From: Solirubrobacteraceae bacterium
GTDB lineage: Bacteria > Actinomycetota > Thermoleophilia > Solirubrobacterales > Solirubrobacteraceae
Reading direction: 5' to 3'
DNA: 34,540 nucleotides
Assembly: GCA_030725785.1 (NCBI GenBank)
Contig: JANRFB010000086.1
Location: 16,916-51,455 of the forward strand
The position numbers and the translations under genes are program-made. The notes under the pieces were generated by a model that was not told the DNA's origin, did not search any database, and saw only the letters and a list, made by a program, of their open reading frames with translations. Positions 1 through 8,147 of this stretch are shown here, piece by piece (the stretch's first letter is position 1; every line of letters starts with the position of its first letter).

Positions 1-2
1 CC

Positions 3-503
3 GCTGACGCCGGTGGAGATGACGCACCGGCCGAAGCGCCTGCCGCGCCGGTCGGTCCGAAGGCAATCCGTCGGGCAAAGCGTTCAGCCCACACAGGTGA
101 AGTGAAGCCAAGCCGCAGCGCCGAGGAGCGTCAGGCGGAGCGCGTCGAAACGCGCCGCGCCAAGGCAGTGGCACGAAGCCGCCGCCGTGGGCAAGAGCGC
201 GAAAAGCGTGCAGCGACTCCCAACGGCGAAGGCACGCCGCCAGCGCAGCGCGAGCCGGCATCGGTTCAGGTGCGTCAAGGAATCGTTACTTCGACCAAGG
301 CCGCAAAGACAATCACCGTCCGCGTTGACATCGCCAAGCGGCACCCGAAGTACCAGAAGATCGTGCGCTCGACGAAGTCACTTCACGCTCACGACGAAAC
401 CAGCGAGGCTCGCGAGGGCGATTTCGTCCGCGTGATCGCCAGCCGGCCGATGTCGGCAACGAAGCGTTGGCGCCTGGTTGAGATTCTGGAGCGTGCGAAA
501 TGA
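3..503 (+). CDS. rpsQ: 30S ribosomal protein S17, 5' end outside window, long N-terminal extension
   Basis: S17 binds 16S rRNA early in 30S assembly. The family domain is the last ~80 residues: an OB-fold beginning VRQGIV, the HPKYQK segment, the HAHDE motif, the GDFV strand, and the closing [12 protein letters not shown] signature. Ahead of it lie at least 85 further residues: an Ala/Pro/acidic stretch at the window edge, then a very basic Arg/Lys/Glu region. The frame is open from base 3 without a stop. The only in-frame start in the window is a GTG at 102 with no well-spaced ribosome binding site, so the true start is probably upstream of the window. It overlaps rplN by four bases. The domain is certain; whether the extension belongs to S17 alone or to an L29-S17 fusion cannot be seen here. 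Confidence 0.9.
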   Translation, partial: ADAGGDDAPAEAPAAPVGPKAIRRAKRSAHTGEVKPSRSAEERQAERVETRRAKAVARSRRRGQEREKRAATPNGEGTPPAQREPASVQVRQGIVTSTKAAKTITVRVDIAKRHPKYQKIVRSTKSLHAHDETSEAREGDFVRVIASRPMSATKRWRLVEILERAK

Positions 504-868
504 TTCAGAACGAATCGCGCCTTCGGGTCGCCGACAACACTGGCGCCCGCGAAATCCTTTGCATCCGCGTGCAGGGCGGCTCAAGCCGTCGCTACGCCCA
601 CGTGGGCGACGTCATCACGGCGACCGTCAAGCAGGCGATCCCGAACGGGGCGGTCAAGAAGGGCGAGGTCGTCAAGGCCGTAGTCGTACGGACGCGCAAA
701 CAGTTTGGACGCGACGACGGCACTTACATCGCCTTCGACGAAAACGCTGCCGTGATCATCGATGAAGCCAACAACCCGCTTGGAACGCGCATCTTCGGGC
801 CTGTTGCCCGCGAGCTGCGCGACCGCAACTTCATGAAGATCATCTCGCTTGCTCCGGAGGTGCTCTAG
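500..868 (+). CDS. rplN: 50S ribosomal protein L14
   Basis: L14 is a beta-barrel protein of the 50S subunit at the interface with the 30S. The 122-residue length is the family standard. It opens with [16 protein letters not shown], contains the conserved ILCIRV strand and the GDVI loop, and ends with the FGPVARELR and [11 protein letters not shown] signatures. The ATG overlaps the rpsQ stop as ATGA, so translation is probably coupled. Gene order S17-L14-L24-L5 is the classical spc arrangement. Confidence 0.98.
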   Translation: MIQNESRLRVADNTGAREILCIRVQGGSSRRYAHVGDVITATVKQAIPNGAVKKGEVVKAVVVRTRKQFGRDDGTYIAFDENAAVIIDEANNPLGTRIFGPVARELRDRNFMKIISLAPEVL

Positions 869-869
869 C

Positions 870-1202
870 ATGGGTATGCGCATCCGTCGCGACGATCAAG
901 TCGCCATCGTCAGTGGCAAGGACCGTGGAAAGACCGGTCGTGTTCTCCGCGTTGACCCAAAGAAGGAAAGGGTTTACGTCGAGGGCCTTAACATCATCAA
1001 GCGTCACCAAAAGCCTTCACCTACGGCCAGCGCCGACAGTCAGGCGGCAGCCGGTGGCGTGATCGAAAAAGAAGGTCCGATTCACGTCAGCAACGTGATG
1101 CTGGTGGATCCGAAAGACAATCGTCCGACCCGCGTCGGCGTGACCCGCGAAGGCGGCGTCCGAAGCCGCGTTACGAAGCGCTCAAGCACGAAGCTCGACT
1201 GA
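870..1202 (+). CDS. rplX: 50S ribosomal protein L24
   Basis: L24 is an assembly-initiator protein of the 50S subunit with a KOW/SH3-like N-terminal domain. The protein is 110 residues. The KOW motif is visible as [20 protein letters not shown], followed by the [13 protein letters not shown] segment and the [14 protein letters not shown] segment. The ATG at 870 was chosen over the upstream in-frame start at 849 because it begins the conserved MGMRIRR region and has CGGAGG about ten bases upstream, inside the end of rplN. Confidence 0.97.
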   Translation: MGMRIRRDDQVAIVSGKDRGKTGRVLRVDPKKERVYVEGLNIIKRHQKPSPTASADSQAAAGGVIEKEGPIHVSNVMLVDPKDNRPTRVGVTREGGVRSRVTKRSSTKLD

Positions 1203-1215
1203 ACTTAAAGCCCTT

Positions 1216-2016
1216 ATGCCAGCCACAAAAACACCCGTTCGCCTAAAGACTCGTTATCTCGAGGAAGTTCGTCCTGCCCTCGTTGAGCAGTTCGGCTACA
1301 CGACCGTGATGCAGGCGCCGAAGGTCGAGAAGATCACCGTCAACATGGGGGTCGGCGAGGCCAAGCAGGACTCGAAGATGCTCGAGGCAGCCGCAGGGCA
1401 GCTGGCGCAGATCACCGGCCAGGCGCCGAACGTGCGCCTCGCACGCAAGTCGATCGCCAACTTCAAGCTCCGTGAGGGGATGCCCGTTGGTCTTGCCGTG
1501 ACGCTCCGCGGCGACCGCGCATACGAATTCCTTGACCGCCTGATGTCGATCGCCATCCCTCGTATCCGCGACTTCCGCGGCCTGCCGGCCAACTTTGACG
1601 GCCGCGGCAATTACACGATCGGCGTTCGCGAGCAGATCATCTTCCCTGAGATCGACTACGACGCTGTCGACCAGATCCGCGGCCTTGACATCGCGATTAC
1701 GACCAGCGCCGCCACCGACGACGAGGGCTACGCGCTGCTTTCACTCTTCGGAATGCCTTTCATCAACAAGCCCAACCCTGAAGAGGTCGCTGCCGAAGAG
1801 GCCAAGAAGGCCGCAGCCGCCGCTGAATCGAAGGCTGCCTTGGAGGCTGCAAAGGCTGAGCAGGAGAGCGAGCAGCCAGCCGCGGACGCCGAAGAGGGCG
1901 ATGATGGTGACGAAGCTGGCGCTGAGGATGAGAGTGCCGACGAGGTAGAAGAAGGAGCAGCTGAAGAGGCAGCCGAAGAGGCCGCCGACGAACCCGCCGA
2001 GGAGACCGATCAGTAA
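1216..2016 (+). CDS. rplE: 50S ribosomal protein L5 with long acidic C-terminal tail
   Basis: L5 binds 5S rRNA in the central protuberance. Residues ~1-185 form a complete L5, with [14 protein letters not shown], the [17 protein letters not shown] segment, and the [11 protein letters not shown] motif. About 80 further residues (186-266) are low complexity, mainly Ala and Glu/Asp with few positive charges until the end. The family is normally near 180 residues, so the tail is an addition. It stays in frame, and its stop overlaps the rpsZ start by one base, so it is not an assembly slip. The tail's function is unknown. Confidence 0.97.
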   Translation: MPATKTPVRLKTRYLEEVRPALVEQFGYTTVMQAPKVEKITVNMGVGEAKQDSKMLEAAAGQLAQITGQAPNVRLARKSIANFKLREGMPVGLAVTLRGDRAYEFLDRLMSIAIPRIRDFRGLPANFDGRGNYTIGVREQIIFPEIDYDAVDQIRGLDIAITTSAATDDEGYALLSLFGMPFINKPNPEEVAAEEAKKAAAAAESKAALEAAKAEQESEQPAADAEEGDDGDEAGAEDESADEVEEGAAEEAAEEAADEPAEETDQ

Positions 2017-2201
2017 TGGCCAAGACTTCCCAGCGCGTCAAGCAGGCGCGCACACCCAAGTACCCAACCCGCGGTTACAGCCGCTGCAGCCGCTGCGGCC
2101 GCTCGCGCGCTGTGTACCGCAAGTTCGGCGTCTGCCGCATCTGTCTGCGTGAGCTTGCTCACAACGGCTACATCCCCGGAATGACGAAGAGCAGCTGGTA
2201 G
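2016..2201 (+). CDS. rpsZ: 30S ribosomal protein S14, zinc-binding type Z
   Basis: S14 sits in the 30S head. This is the short 61-residue zinc form: Cys24-x2-Cys27 and Cys40-x2-Cys43 form the zinc ribbon, inside the YSRCSRCGR and [19 protein letters not shown] signatures. The form without cysteines is about 100 residues, so this copy belongs to the zinc-replete type. The start ATG shares its A with the TAA stop of rplE. Confidence 0.97.
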   Translation: MAKTSQRVKQARTPKYPTRGYSRCSRCGRSRAVYRKFGVCRICLRELAHNGYIPGMTKSSW

Positions 2202-2217
2202 GGGAGAAGAGCAACCA

Positions 2218-2625
2218 ATGTCGATGACAGATCCAATCGCCGATTTTCTGACCCGCGTGCGCAACGGCATCGTTGCCCAGCACGACGTCGTCGAGATCCC
2301 GGCATCGAAGCTGAAGCGCGAGATGGCCCGGATCCTCAAGGAGCAGGGCTACATCGCTGGCTACGAGATGCGTGAGCACGATGCGGAGCACCCAGGCGAC
2401 GTGCTCGCCGTCGAGCTGAAGTACGCCGACGATCGCCGCAGCGCGATTACCGGCCTCAAGCGCGCCTCGCGCCCAGGTCAGCGCTACTACGTCGACCACG
2501 ACAGCATTCCGAAGGTACAAGGCGGAATGGGAACAACGATTGTCTCCACCTCAAGCGGAGTCATGACCGGCCACGAGGCCCGCGCAGCGGGCGTCGGCGG
2601 CGAAGTCGTTGCTTTCGTCTGGTAA
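2218..2625 (+). CDS. rpsH: 30S ribosomal protein S8
   Basis: S8 binds the central domain of 16S rRNA. The 135-residue product has the expected [14 protein letters not shown] opening, the [20 protein letters not shown] segment, and the C-terminal [20 protein letters not shown] signature. A GGGGAGA ribosome binding site lies about ten bases before the ATG at 2218; a second in-frame ATG at 2224 is also possible. In E. coli S8 represses the spc operon at L5; no such site was identified here. Confidence 0.98.
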   Translation: MSMTDPIADFLTRVRNGIVAQHDVVEIPASKLKREMARILKEQGYIAGYEMREHDAEHPGDVLAVELKYADDRRSAITGLKRASRPGQRYYVDHDSIPKVQGGMGTTIVSTSSGVMTGHEARAAGVGGEVVAFVW

Positions 2626-2629
2626 CCCT

Positions 2630-3163
2630 ATGTCCCGAATCGGAAGAAAACCAATCCCCGTTCCCAGCGGCGTCGAGATTCAAATCGAGCCTGAGTTGGT
2701 GATCGTTAAGGGCCCCAAGGGGGAACTGAGCGAGCGAATTCCGCGCGACATTACCGTTGTCCAGGAAGGCGAAGAGCTACTCGTGACGCGACCAACCGAC
2801 CGTGGCGAGCACCGCTCGCTGCACGGCCTCACGCGTTCGCTGGTCGCCAACATGGTGGAAGGCGTAACAAACGGCTATGAGAAGACGCTCGAGATTCAGG
2901 GAGTCGGTTACCGCGCCGCGCTGAAGGGTTCTGACCTGACGTTGGCTCTCGGATACTCGCACCCGGTCGAAATTCCAGCCCCCGACGGAATCAGCTTCGA
3001 CGTACCCCAGCCAACGAGCGTGATTGTCAAAGGAATCTCAAAGCAGCTCGTCGGTGAGACGGCCGCGAAGATCCGCAAGAGCCGCCCACCTGAGCCTTAC
3101 AAGGGCAAGGGGATCCGTTACGAAGGCGAGCACGTAATCCGCAAGGTAGGTAAGCGCGCATGA
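2630..3163 (+). CDS. rplF: 50S ribosomal protein L6
   Basis: L6 is built from two repeats of one fold and lies near the sarcin-ricin loop of the 50S subunit. The 177-residue length is standard. It starts [17 protein letters not shown], has the VKGPKGELS strand-turn, and ends with the diagnostic [16 protein letters not shown] segment. The start at 2630 was preferred to an in-frame start at 2609 because it begins the conserved N-terminus and lies just after the rpsH stop. The stop overlaps rplR by four bases. Confidence 0.98.
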   Translation: MSRIGRKPIPVPSGVEIQIEPELVIVKGPKGELSERIPRDITVVQEGEELLVTRPTDRGEHRSLHGLTRSLVANMVEGVTNGYEKTLEIQGVGYRAALKGSDLTLALGYSHPVEIPAPDGISFDVPQPTSVIVKGISKQLVGETAAKIRKSRPPEPYKGKGIRYEGEHVIRKVGKRA

Positions 3164-3513
3164 GCAAAGCTACTCGGGCAACTGGCCGCCTTCGGCGCCA
3201 GCGCCGCGTCCGCGCAAAGGTAATCGGCACCCCCGAGCGCCCGCGCGTTTCTGTCTTCCGCTCCAACCGCGGCATCAGCGCTCAGCTAATCGACGATTCG
3301 AAGGGTCAGACGCTGGCTGCCGTCAGCTGGTCGGAGCCGCAGATGCGTTCGATCGCGCCGATGGAGCAGTCCGAGAAGCTTGGCCAGCTGCTCGCCGAGC
3401 GGGCCAAAGCCGCAGGCACGTCAACCGTGGTCTTCGACCGCGGCGGCTACCGTTACCACGGCCGGGTAAAGGCTTTCGCTGAAGGACTGCGCGAGGGCGG
3501 ACTGAGCGTATGA
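3160..3513 (+). CDS. rplR: 50S ribosomal protein L18
   Basis: L18 binds 5S rRNA beside L5. At 117 residues it has the basic N-terminus typical of the family, the [20 protein letters not shown] segment, and the C-terminal [24 protein letters not shown] signature. It starts on an ATGA overlap with rplF, consistent with translational coupling. Nothing unusual was seen. Confidence 0.98.
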   Translation: MSKATRATGRLRRQRRVRAKVIGTPERPRVSVFRSNRGISAQLIDDSKGQTLAAVSWSEPQMRSIAPMEQSEKLGQLLAERAKAAGTSTVVFDRGGYRYHGRVKAFAEGLREGGLSV

Positions 3514-3533
3514 GCAAGGAATTGAGCTAAGCC

Positions 3534-4217
3534 ATGGAAATTGACCGGACAGTCAGCGCCTCAGGGCTTGACCTTCAAGAACGCGTCGTTGAGATCAACC
3601 GCGTCGCCAAGGTTGTCAAGGGCGGCCGCCGCTTCTCGTTCACCGCACTGGTCGTCGTAGGCGACGAGAAGGACGTCGTCGGCGTCGGTTACGGCAAGGC
3701 CAACGAGGTTCCAATGGCGATCCAAAAGGGTGTCGAGCAGGCGAAGAAGAATCTCTTCCGTGTTCCTCGTTACGGCGCAACGATTCCGCATCAGACGACC
3801 GGCATCTTCGGCGCCGGTCGCGTCTTCATGAAGCCGGCATCGCCAGGTACCGGCGTGATCGCCGGTGGCGGCGTTCGCGCGGTTCTTGAGCTGGCCGGAA
3901 TTAACGACATTCTTTCCAAGAGCCTCGGCTCGCAGAACCCGATCAACCTTGTCAAGGCGACGATTGAAGGGCTGCGCAGCCTGCGCACCCCTGCCGAGGT
4001 CGCTGAGCTGCGTGGACTTTCGATCAATGAGGTTCTCGGTCTCGCGCCTGCCACGGCAGCGCCAGTTGCCGAGGAAGAGGGCGCGGTTGCCGTAGCGGTT
4101 GAGCCCGTCTCAGCGGTTGAAGCCGTCGAGGTTGCCGAGGCAGTTGAAGCCGTCGAGGTTGCCGAAGTTGCCGAAGTCGTCGAGGAGACCAAGGCTGCAG
4201 AGGAGCCGCCGGCATGA
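3534..4217 (+). CDS. rpsE: 30S ribosomal protein S5 with Val/Glu/Ala repeat tail
   Basis: S5 contributes to decoding fidelity on the back of the 30S subunit. Residues ~1-175 form a full S5, with [19 protein letters not shown], the [16 protein letters not shown] loop, and the [22 protein letters not shown] segment. About 50 more residues are almost only Val, Glu and Ala. This tail contains a 27-base tandem unit starting at 4116 and 4143; the first 23 bases of the two copies are identical. An AAGGA lies about 13 bases before the ATG. The end overlaps rpmD by four bases. The core is certain; the tail's role is unknown. Confidence 0.97.
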   Translation: MEIDRTVSASGLDLQERVVEINRVAKVVKGGRRFSFTALVVVGDEKDVVGVGYGKANEVPMAIQKGVEQAKKNLFRVPRYGATIPHQTTGIFGAGRVFMKPASPGTGVIAGGGVRAVLELAGINDILSKSLGSQNPINLVKATIEGLRSLRTPAEVAELRGLSINEVLGLAPATAAPVAEEEGAVAVAVEPVSAVEAVEVAEAVEAVEVAEVAEVVEETKAAEEPPA

Positions 4218-4399
4218 GTGAGCTTCGCGTAACCCAAATCCGCTCCAGCAATGGCAGTCAGGCTTCGCAGCTGGCTACTTTGCGCTCGCTCGGCCTGCGC
4301 AAGATCGGCCACAGCGTTGAAGTGAACGACAACGCCCCGACGCGCGGAATGCTCCACACCGTCCGCCACCTTGTGCGCGTCGATGGAGAGGACTCCTGA
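4214..4399 (+). CDS. rpmD: 50S ribosomal protein L30
   Basis: L30 is a small 50S protein, here 61 residues. The [12 protein letters not shown] opening, the [18 protein letters not shown] helix-strand and the [14 protein letters not shown] ending match the bacterial family. It is coupled to both neighbours: ATGA overlap with rpsE and a one-base overlap (TGATG) with rplO. Confidence 0.97.
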   Translation: MSELRVTQIRSSNGSQASQLATLRSLGLRKIGHSVEVNDNAPTRGMLHTVRHLVRVDGEDS

Positions 4400-5145
4400 T
4401 GAGCCCCGAGCCCAAGAAGCCCGCCGCGAAGAAGCCTGCCGCGGCTGCCAAGCCTGCAGCGGCCAAGAAGCCTGCCGCTGCGAAGAAGCCTGCCGCAGCC
4501 GCCAAGCCTTCGGCAGCCAAGAAACCAGCCGCAGCGGCCAAGCCTGCAGCCGAGAAGAAGACCACTGCCAAGAGCGAGGCCGCCGCTAAGCCGGCGCCAG
4601 CCACCACCAAGAAGGCCGCTACCGAGGAGAGCTCGGAGAGCGAACGCTTCGGCCTGCACAGCCTTTCGCCAGCCCCAGGCAGCCGCAAGCCGCGCCGCCG
4701 CGTCGGTCGCGGCCACGGTTCCGGCCACGGAAAGACATCGGGCCGCGGACACAAGGGGTACGGCTCCCGCTCAGGTTCGAAGGATCGCGCCCGCTTCGAA
4801 GGAGGCCAGATGCCGATTCAGGTTCGGATGCGCAAGCTGCGCGGCCCGAACATGAAGAAGTCGATGCCCTTCGAACCGTTCCGCACGCATACGCAGGCCG
4901 TCAATCTCAAGGACCTTGAAGCTCACTTTGATTCCGGCGCCGACGTGACGATCGAAGCGCTCGTTGCCAACGGGCTCGGCACGCGCAAGAACATTCCCGT
5001 CAAGGTTCTCGCCAAAGGTGAGATCAGCAAGCCGCTGACCGTGCACGCCCACGGCTTCAGCGCCTCGGCGCGAGCAGCGATCGAAGCTGCCGGAGGCACC
5101 TGCGTGATGGTCGGAAGCGAGGCGCCCAGCACCCCAGCGCCATGA
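4399..5145 (+). CDS. rplO: 50S ribosomal protein L15 with histone-H1-like Lys/Ala/Pro N-terminal extension
   Basis: L15 is a late-assembly 50S protein. The true L15 begins near residue 84 (GLHSLSPAPGSRKPRRRVGRG) and includes the GHGKTSGRGHKG glycine-rich loop and the RFEGGQMPIQVRMRKLRG segment. Before it lie ~82 residues of KKPAA / AAAKP repeats closely resembling the tails of histone H1 and bacterial HU-like nucleoid proteins. The reading frame is continuous, and the ATG at 4399 overlaps the rpmD stop, so the extension is translated. The DNA repeat also opens spurious frames on the other strand. The function of the basic arm is unknown; contact with rRNA or DNA is a guess. Confidence 0.96.
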   Translation: MSPEPKKPAAKKPAAAAKPAAAKKPAAAKKPAAAAKPSAAKKPAAAAKPAAEKKTTAKSEAAAKPAPATTKKAATEESSESERFGLHSLSPAPGSRKPRRRVGRGHGSGHGKTSGRGHKGYGSRSGSKDRARFEGGQMPIQVRMRKLRGPNMKKSMPFEPFRTHTQAVNLKDLEAHFDSGADVTIEALVANGLGTRKNIPVKVLAKGEISKPLTVHAHGFSASARAAIEAAGGTCVMVGSEAPSTPAP

Positions 5146-6413
5146 TCGCGACGATTATCAGCGCCTTCACGGTCTCCGAGATTCGCAAGAAGCTTGCGTT
5201 CACGGCGCTGCTGCTCGCGCTTTACCGGCTCGGCGCTTACCTGCCGGTTCCCGGCGTTGACACGAAGGCGATCGAAGAGATCCAGAATCAGTTCGGCGGC
5301 GGCGGGATTCTCAACCTGCTCAACACCTTCAGCGGCGGCGGCCTCTCGCGGATGGCGATCTTCGCGCTCGGGATCATGCCGTACATCACGGCCTCGATCA
5401 TTCTGCAGCTGCTGACCGTTGTTCTGCCGTCGCTCGAGAAGCTTTCGAAGGAAGGCGAAGTAGGGCAGGCAAAGATCACGCAGTACACCCGCTACCTGAC
5501 TGTCGGGCTCGCCTTTGCTCAGTCGGTCGGCTACGTCTTCCTCTTCAAGAGCCAAGAGGCTTCGGCCGGACTGCCGGTCATAACCAACTTCAACGCCGGC
5601 ACGCTCTTTTTGATTGTCTTGACGCTCACGGCCGGCTGCGTTGTCGTGATGTGGATGGGTGAGCTGATCACGCAGCGCGGCATCGGCAACGGCATCTCGC
5701 TGATGATCTTCGCTTCGATTGTTTCCGGCCTGCCGAACGGAATTCAGGCCTGGTGGACAAGCCCGGACCCAATCTTCAAGGTGATGATGCCGTTCCTGGC
5801 GCTGGCAGTTATCGCCGCCGTCGTCTTCATCCAGGAAGGGCAGCGACGAATCCCGGTGCAGTACGCCAAGCGTGTGATTGGCCGCCGGATGAGTGGCGGC
5901 GGCCAGACTTACCTGCCGCTGCGCGTCAACATGGCGGGTGTTATCCCGGTGATCTTCGCTGCGTCGATCATGGCCTTCCCGCCAACGGTCGGCCAGCTCA
6001 TTGGCACGCCTTGGGCGCAGAGCTTGGCGAACTTCTTCAGTCCGTCAGGGCCGGCGTATCTGGCTGGTGAGACGCTCTTCATCATTGCTTTCACCTACTT
6101 CTACACTGCGATTACCTTCAATCCGGTCGATCAGGCCGAGAACCTGAAGAAATACGGCGGCTTCATTCCTGGCGTCAGACCCGGTCGGCCGACGGCCGAG
6201 TTCCTCGACCGAATTCTCGCTCGGCTCACATTCCCGGGTGCGCTCTACTTGGCCGCGGTCGCAGCTCTCCCAACAATCTTGATTAACCAGACGGCGGCCA
6301 ACTTCTTCTTCGGCGGCACCTCGCTGCTGATCGTCGTCGGTGTTGCCCTCGATACGATGAAGCAGCTTGAAGCTCAACTGATGATGCGCAACTACGAAGG
6401 CTTCCTCAAGTAG
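5142..6413 (+). CDS. secY: Preprotein translocase subunit SecY
   Basis: SecY is the pore of the Sec translocon, moving proteins across or into the cytoplasmic membrane with SecE, SecG and SecA. The 423-residue product has about ten hydrophobic segments. It opens with SEIRKKLAFTALLLALYRLGAYLPVPGV and contains the plug-region SGGGLSRMAIFALGIMPYITASII segment, the cytoplasmic QEGQRRIPVQYAKR loop, and the late FNPVDQAENLKKYGGFIPG signature. It overlaps rplO by four bases and is two bases from adk. Confidence 0.98.
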   Translation: MIATIISAFTVSEIRKKLAFTALLLALYRLGAYLPVPGVDTKAIEEIQNQFGGGGILNLLNTFSGGGLSRMAIFALGIMPYITASIILQLLTVVLPSLEKLSKEGEVGQAKITQYTRYLTVGLAFAQSVGYVFLFKSQEASAGLPVITNFNAGTLFLIVLTLTAGCVVVMWMGELITQRGIGNGISLMIFASIVSGLPNGIQAWWTSPDPIFKVMMPFLALAVIAAVVFIQEGQRRIPVQYAKRVIGRRMSGGGQTYLPLRVNMAGVIPVIFAASIMAFPPTVGQLIGTPWAQSLANFFSPSGPAYLAGETLFIIAFTYFYTAITFNPVDQAENLKKYGGFIPGVRPGRPTAEFLDRILARLTFPGALYLAAVAALPTILINQTAANFFFGGTSLLIVVGVALDTMKQLEAQLMMRNYEGFLK

Positions 6414-6415
6414 AG

Positions 6416-7090
6416 ATGGCTGAACTGAACCTGATTCTGCTCGGCCCACCGGGCGCCGGTAAGGGCACCCAAGCCGAGCAGCTGCGTACCGAGTTTGAGC
6501 TGCCGCACATCGCCACCGGCGACATCCTGCGGCAGGCGGTAGCTGAGCAGACCGAGCTGGGTGAGTTGGCTGCCAGCTACATGGACGCCGGCAACCTCGT
6601 CCCCGACGAGGTGATCATCGGCGTTCTGCTCGAAGCGGTCGGTCGCCCAGACGCCCGTGACGGCTTCCTCCTTGACGGCTTCCCGCGCACGATCCCTCAG
6701 GCCGAGGCGCTCAGCACCGACCTTGAGAAGCTCGGCCGCCAGCTGACCGCGGTACTGATGATCGAAGTTGACGATGAGGAGATCGTCCAGCGGATCTCGG
6801 GACGCCGCGTAAACCCTGTTTCAGGCCGCGTCTATCACGTCGACTTCGACCCGCCAAAGGTGGAAGGCATCGATGACGTTGATGGCACGCCTTTGGTTCA
6901 GCGCGAAGACGATCAGCCGGAGACGGTCCGTAACCGTCTGGCCGTTTATCACGCGCAGACGGCGCCACTTGCCGACTACTACGAAAAGCTCGGGCTGCTT
7001 CACCGTTTCGATGGCTCGGCCGCTCCGTCTGAGGTCTTCAGTCACATCCGCGCGACGATCGCGACGCTGAAGCTCGAAGAGACGATCTGA
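6416..7090 (+). CDS. adk: Adenylate kinase
   Basis: Adenylate kinase converts ATP and AMP to two ADP in the cytoplasm. The P-loop GPPGAGKGT is at residues 10-18, the IATGDILR and DGFPRT segments bind AMP, and the LID domain (~123-160) is the long type. The LID lacks the four zinc cysteines found in some Gram-positive enzymes and has instead the GRRVNPVSGRVYH pattern. The full length of 224 residues and the secY-adk-map order are typical. Confidence 0.98.
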   Translation: MAELNLILLGPPGAGKGTQAEQLRTEFELPHIATGDILRQAVAEQTELGELAASYMDAGNLVPDEVIIGVLLEAVGRPDARDGFLLDGFPRTIPQAEALSTDLEKLGRQLTAVLMIEVDDEEIVQRISGRRVNPVSGRVYHVDFDPPKVEGIDDVDGTPLVQREDDQPETVRNRLAVYHAQTAPLADYYEKLGLLHRFDGSAAPSEVFSHIRATIATLKLEETI

Positions 7091-7107
7091 GCGGTTCGCG
7101 TAGCACT

Positions 7108-7878
7108 GTGATCATCAAGAAGACCCCTGAAGAGATCGACAAGATCGCCGCCGCTGGAGAAATCCATGCCCGCGCGATGAAGCTCGTCGCAGACAAGATC
7201 GCACCGGGCGTAACGACTGCCGAGATCGACGAGATGGTCGAGCGCTTCATTCGCTCGCAAGGAGCAGAGCCTTCGTTCAAGGGATACAACGGCTTCACCG
7301 GTTCGATCTGTGCTTCGCCGAACTCAATGGTCGTCCACGGCATCCCCGGCGCCTACACGCTCCAGCCAGGTGACATTCTCTCGGTCGACATCGGAGTCAC
7401 GCTCGACGGCTGGGTCGCCGACGCCGCCGTGACCTTCCCGGTTGGCGAGGTGACGGTTGAGGCCGAGTCGCTGATCGCTGTAACAGAGGCGTCACTCTTC
7501 GCTGCCATCGATCAGGTTCAGCTTGGCGGGCGCATCGGTGACATCTCGCACGCCGTGCAGATCTGCGCCGAGGCCGACGGCTTTGGCGTTGTTCGAACGT
7601 TGGTCGGTCACGGCGTTGGTCGCTCGATGCACGAGGATCCGCAGATCCCCAACTTTGGTCCTGCCGGGCGCGGCCCGAAGCTCGAGGAGGGGATGGTCTT
7701 GGCGATCGAGCCGATGATCACGGCCGGCGCTCACGCGGTGCGAATCGCGTCCGATGGGTGGTCAATTTTCACCGTAGATGGCTCACTTTCAGCCCATTTC
7801 GAGTTCACCGTTGCGGTCACGACCGATGGCCCGAAGATCCTCACTCCCTGGCACAGGCTGCTCGGAGCCCCCGAATGA
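7108..7878 (+). CDS. map: Methionine aminopeptidase, type I
   Basis: Removes the initiator methionine from nascent proteins and needs two metal ions. The 256-residue protein shows the metal ligands in their usual contexts: Asp in LSVDIGV and in WVADAAVTF, His in GHGVGRSMHEDPQIPN, Glu in LAIEPM, and the last Glu in AHFEFTVAV. The residue after that last Glu is Phe where His is common in the family, a small deviation. The start is a GTG at 7108. The stop lies 147 bases before rpmJ, in a gap where infA would normally be. Confidence 0.97.
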   Translation: MIIKKTPEEIDKIAAAGEIHARAMKLVADKIAPGVTTAEIDEMVERFIRSQGAEPSFKGYNGFTGSICASPNSMVVHGIPGAYTLQPGDILSVDIGVTLDGWVADAAVTFPVGEVTVEAESLIAVTEASLFAAIDQVQLGGRIGDISHAVQICAEADGFGVVRTLVGHGVGRSMHEDPQIPNFGPAGRGPKLEEGMVLAIEPMITAGAHAVRIASDGWSIFTVDGSLSAHFEFTVAVTTDGPKILTPWHRLLGAPE

Positions 7879-7909
7879 ATAAGCGTCAAGCGAAGATTTC
7901 CCGCGTTTT

Positions 7910-7989
7910 GCTACCTTATGGACTCGTGTGCGTTCCCGCGAGGGACCGTGTTTGTCCGCGAGTGGTAGCGGCGCGCCCCTGCGGTCGCC
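7910..7989 (+). promoter_or_regulatory. Structured leader RNA upstream of rpmJ-rpsM (candidate ribosomal-protein regulatory element, copy A)
   Basis: GCTACC (7910-7915) pairs with GGTAGC (7964-7969), and ACTCG (7922-7926) pairs with CGAGT (7959-7963). This gives one continuous 3' strand with a six-base bulge (7916-7921) on the 5' strand. Inside is a TCCC/GGGA hairpin closed by a GCGA (GNRA) loop. Directly abutting at 7970 is a second hairpin: GGCGCGC (7970-7976), loop CCCT, GCG (7981-7983), bulged GT, CGCC (7986-7989). The second hairpin recurs at 9607-9625 before rpoA. The pairing is read from sequence; the regulatory role is inferred from position. Confidence 0.5.
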
Positions 7990-8025
7990 AGAGCCTCTTT
8001 CCGGCCCATCGACGAAGAAGGAATT

Positions 8026-8139
8026 ATGAAGGTACGACCGTCGGTCAAGCCGATGTGCGAAAAATGCAACGTGATCCGGCGCAAAGGCGTTGTCTTTGTC
8101 ATCTGCCCGAACCCGCGCCACAAGCAGCGTCAAGGATGA
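8026..8139 (+). CDS. rpmJ: 50S ribosomal protein L36 (zinc form)
   Basis: This 37-residue gene begins [14 protein letters not shown] and ends NPRHKQRQG, the standard L36 pattern. Zinc ligands are Cys11, Cys14, Cys27 and His32, all present. The start ATG at 8026 has an AAGGA about three to four bases upstream. It is eight bases before rpsM and heads the alpha operon segment here. The preceding 147-base gap holds a structured leader instead of infA. Confidence 0.97.
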   Translation: MKVRPSVKPMCEKCNVIRRKGVVFVICPNPRHKQRQG

Positions 8140-8147
8140 ATAACTAA

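Noticed and set aside
3791-4752. Minus-strand frames with Ser/Thr/Ala- or Leu/Gly-rich products opposite S5 and L15
   Set aside because: They are the reverse reading of the repeat tails of S5 and L15.
7875-8147. Open frame starting on ATGA at the map stop, in the position of infA
   Set aside because: It has no IF-1 sequence features, runs through rpmJ in another frame, and covers the structured leader.
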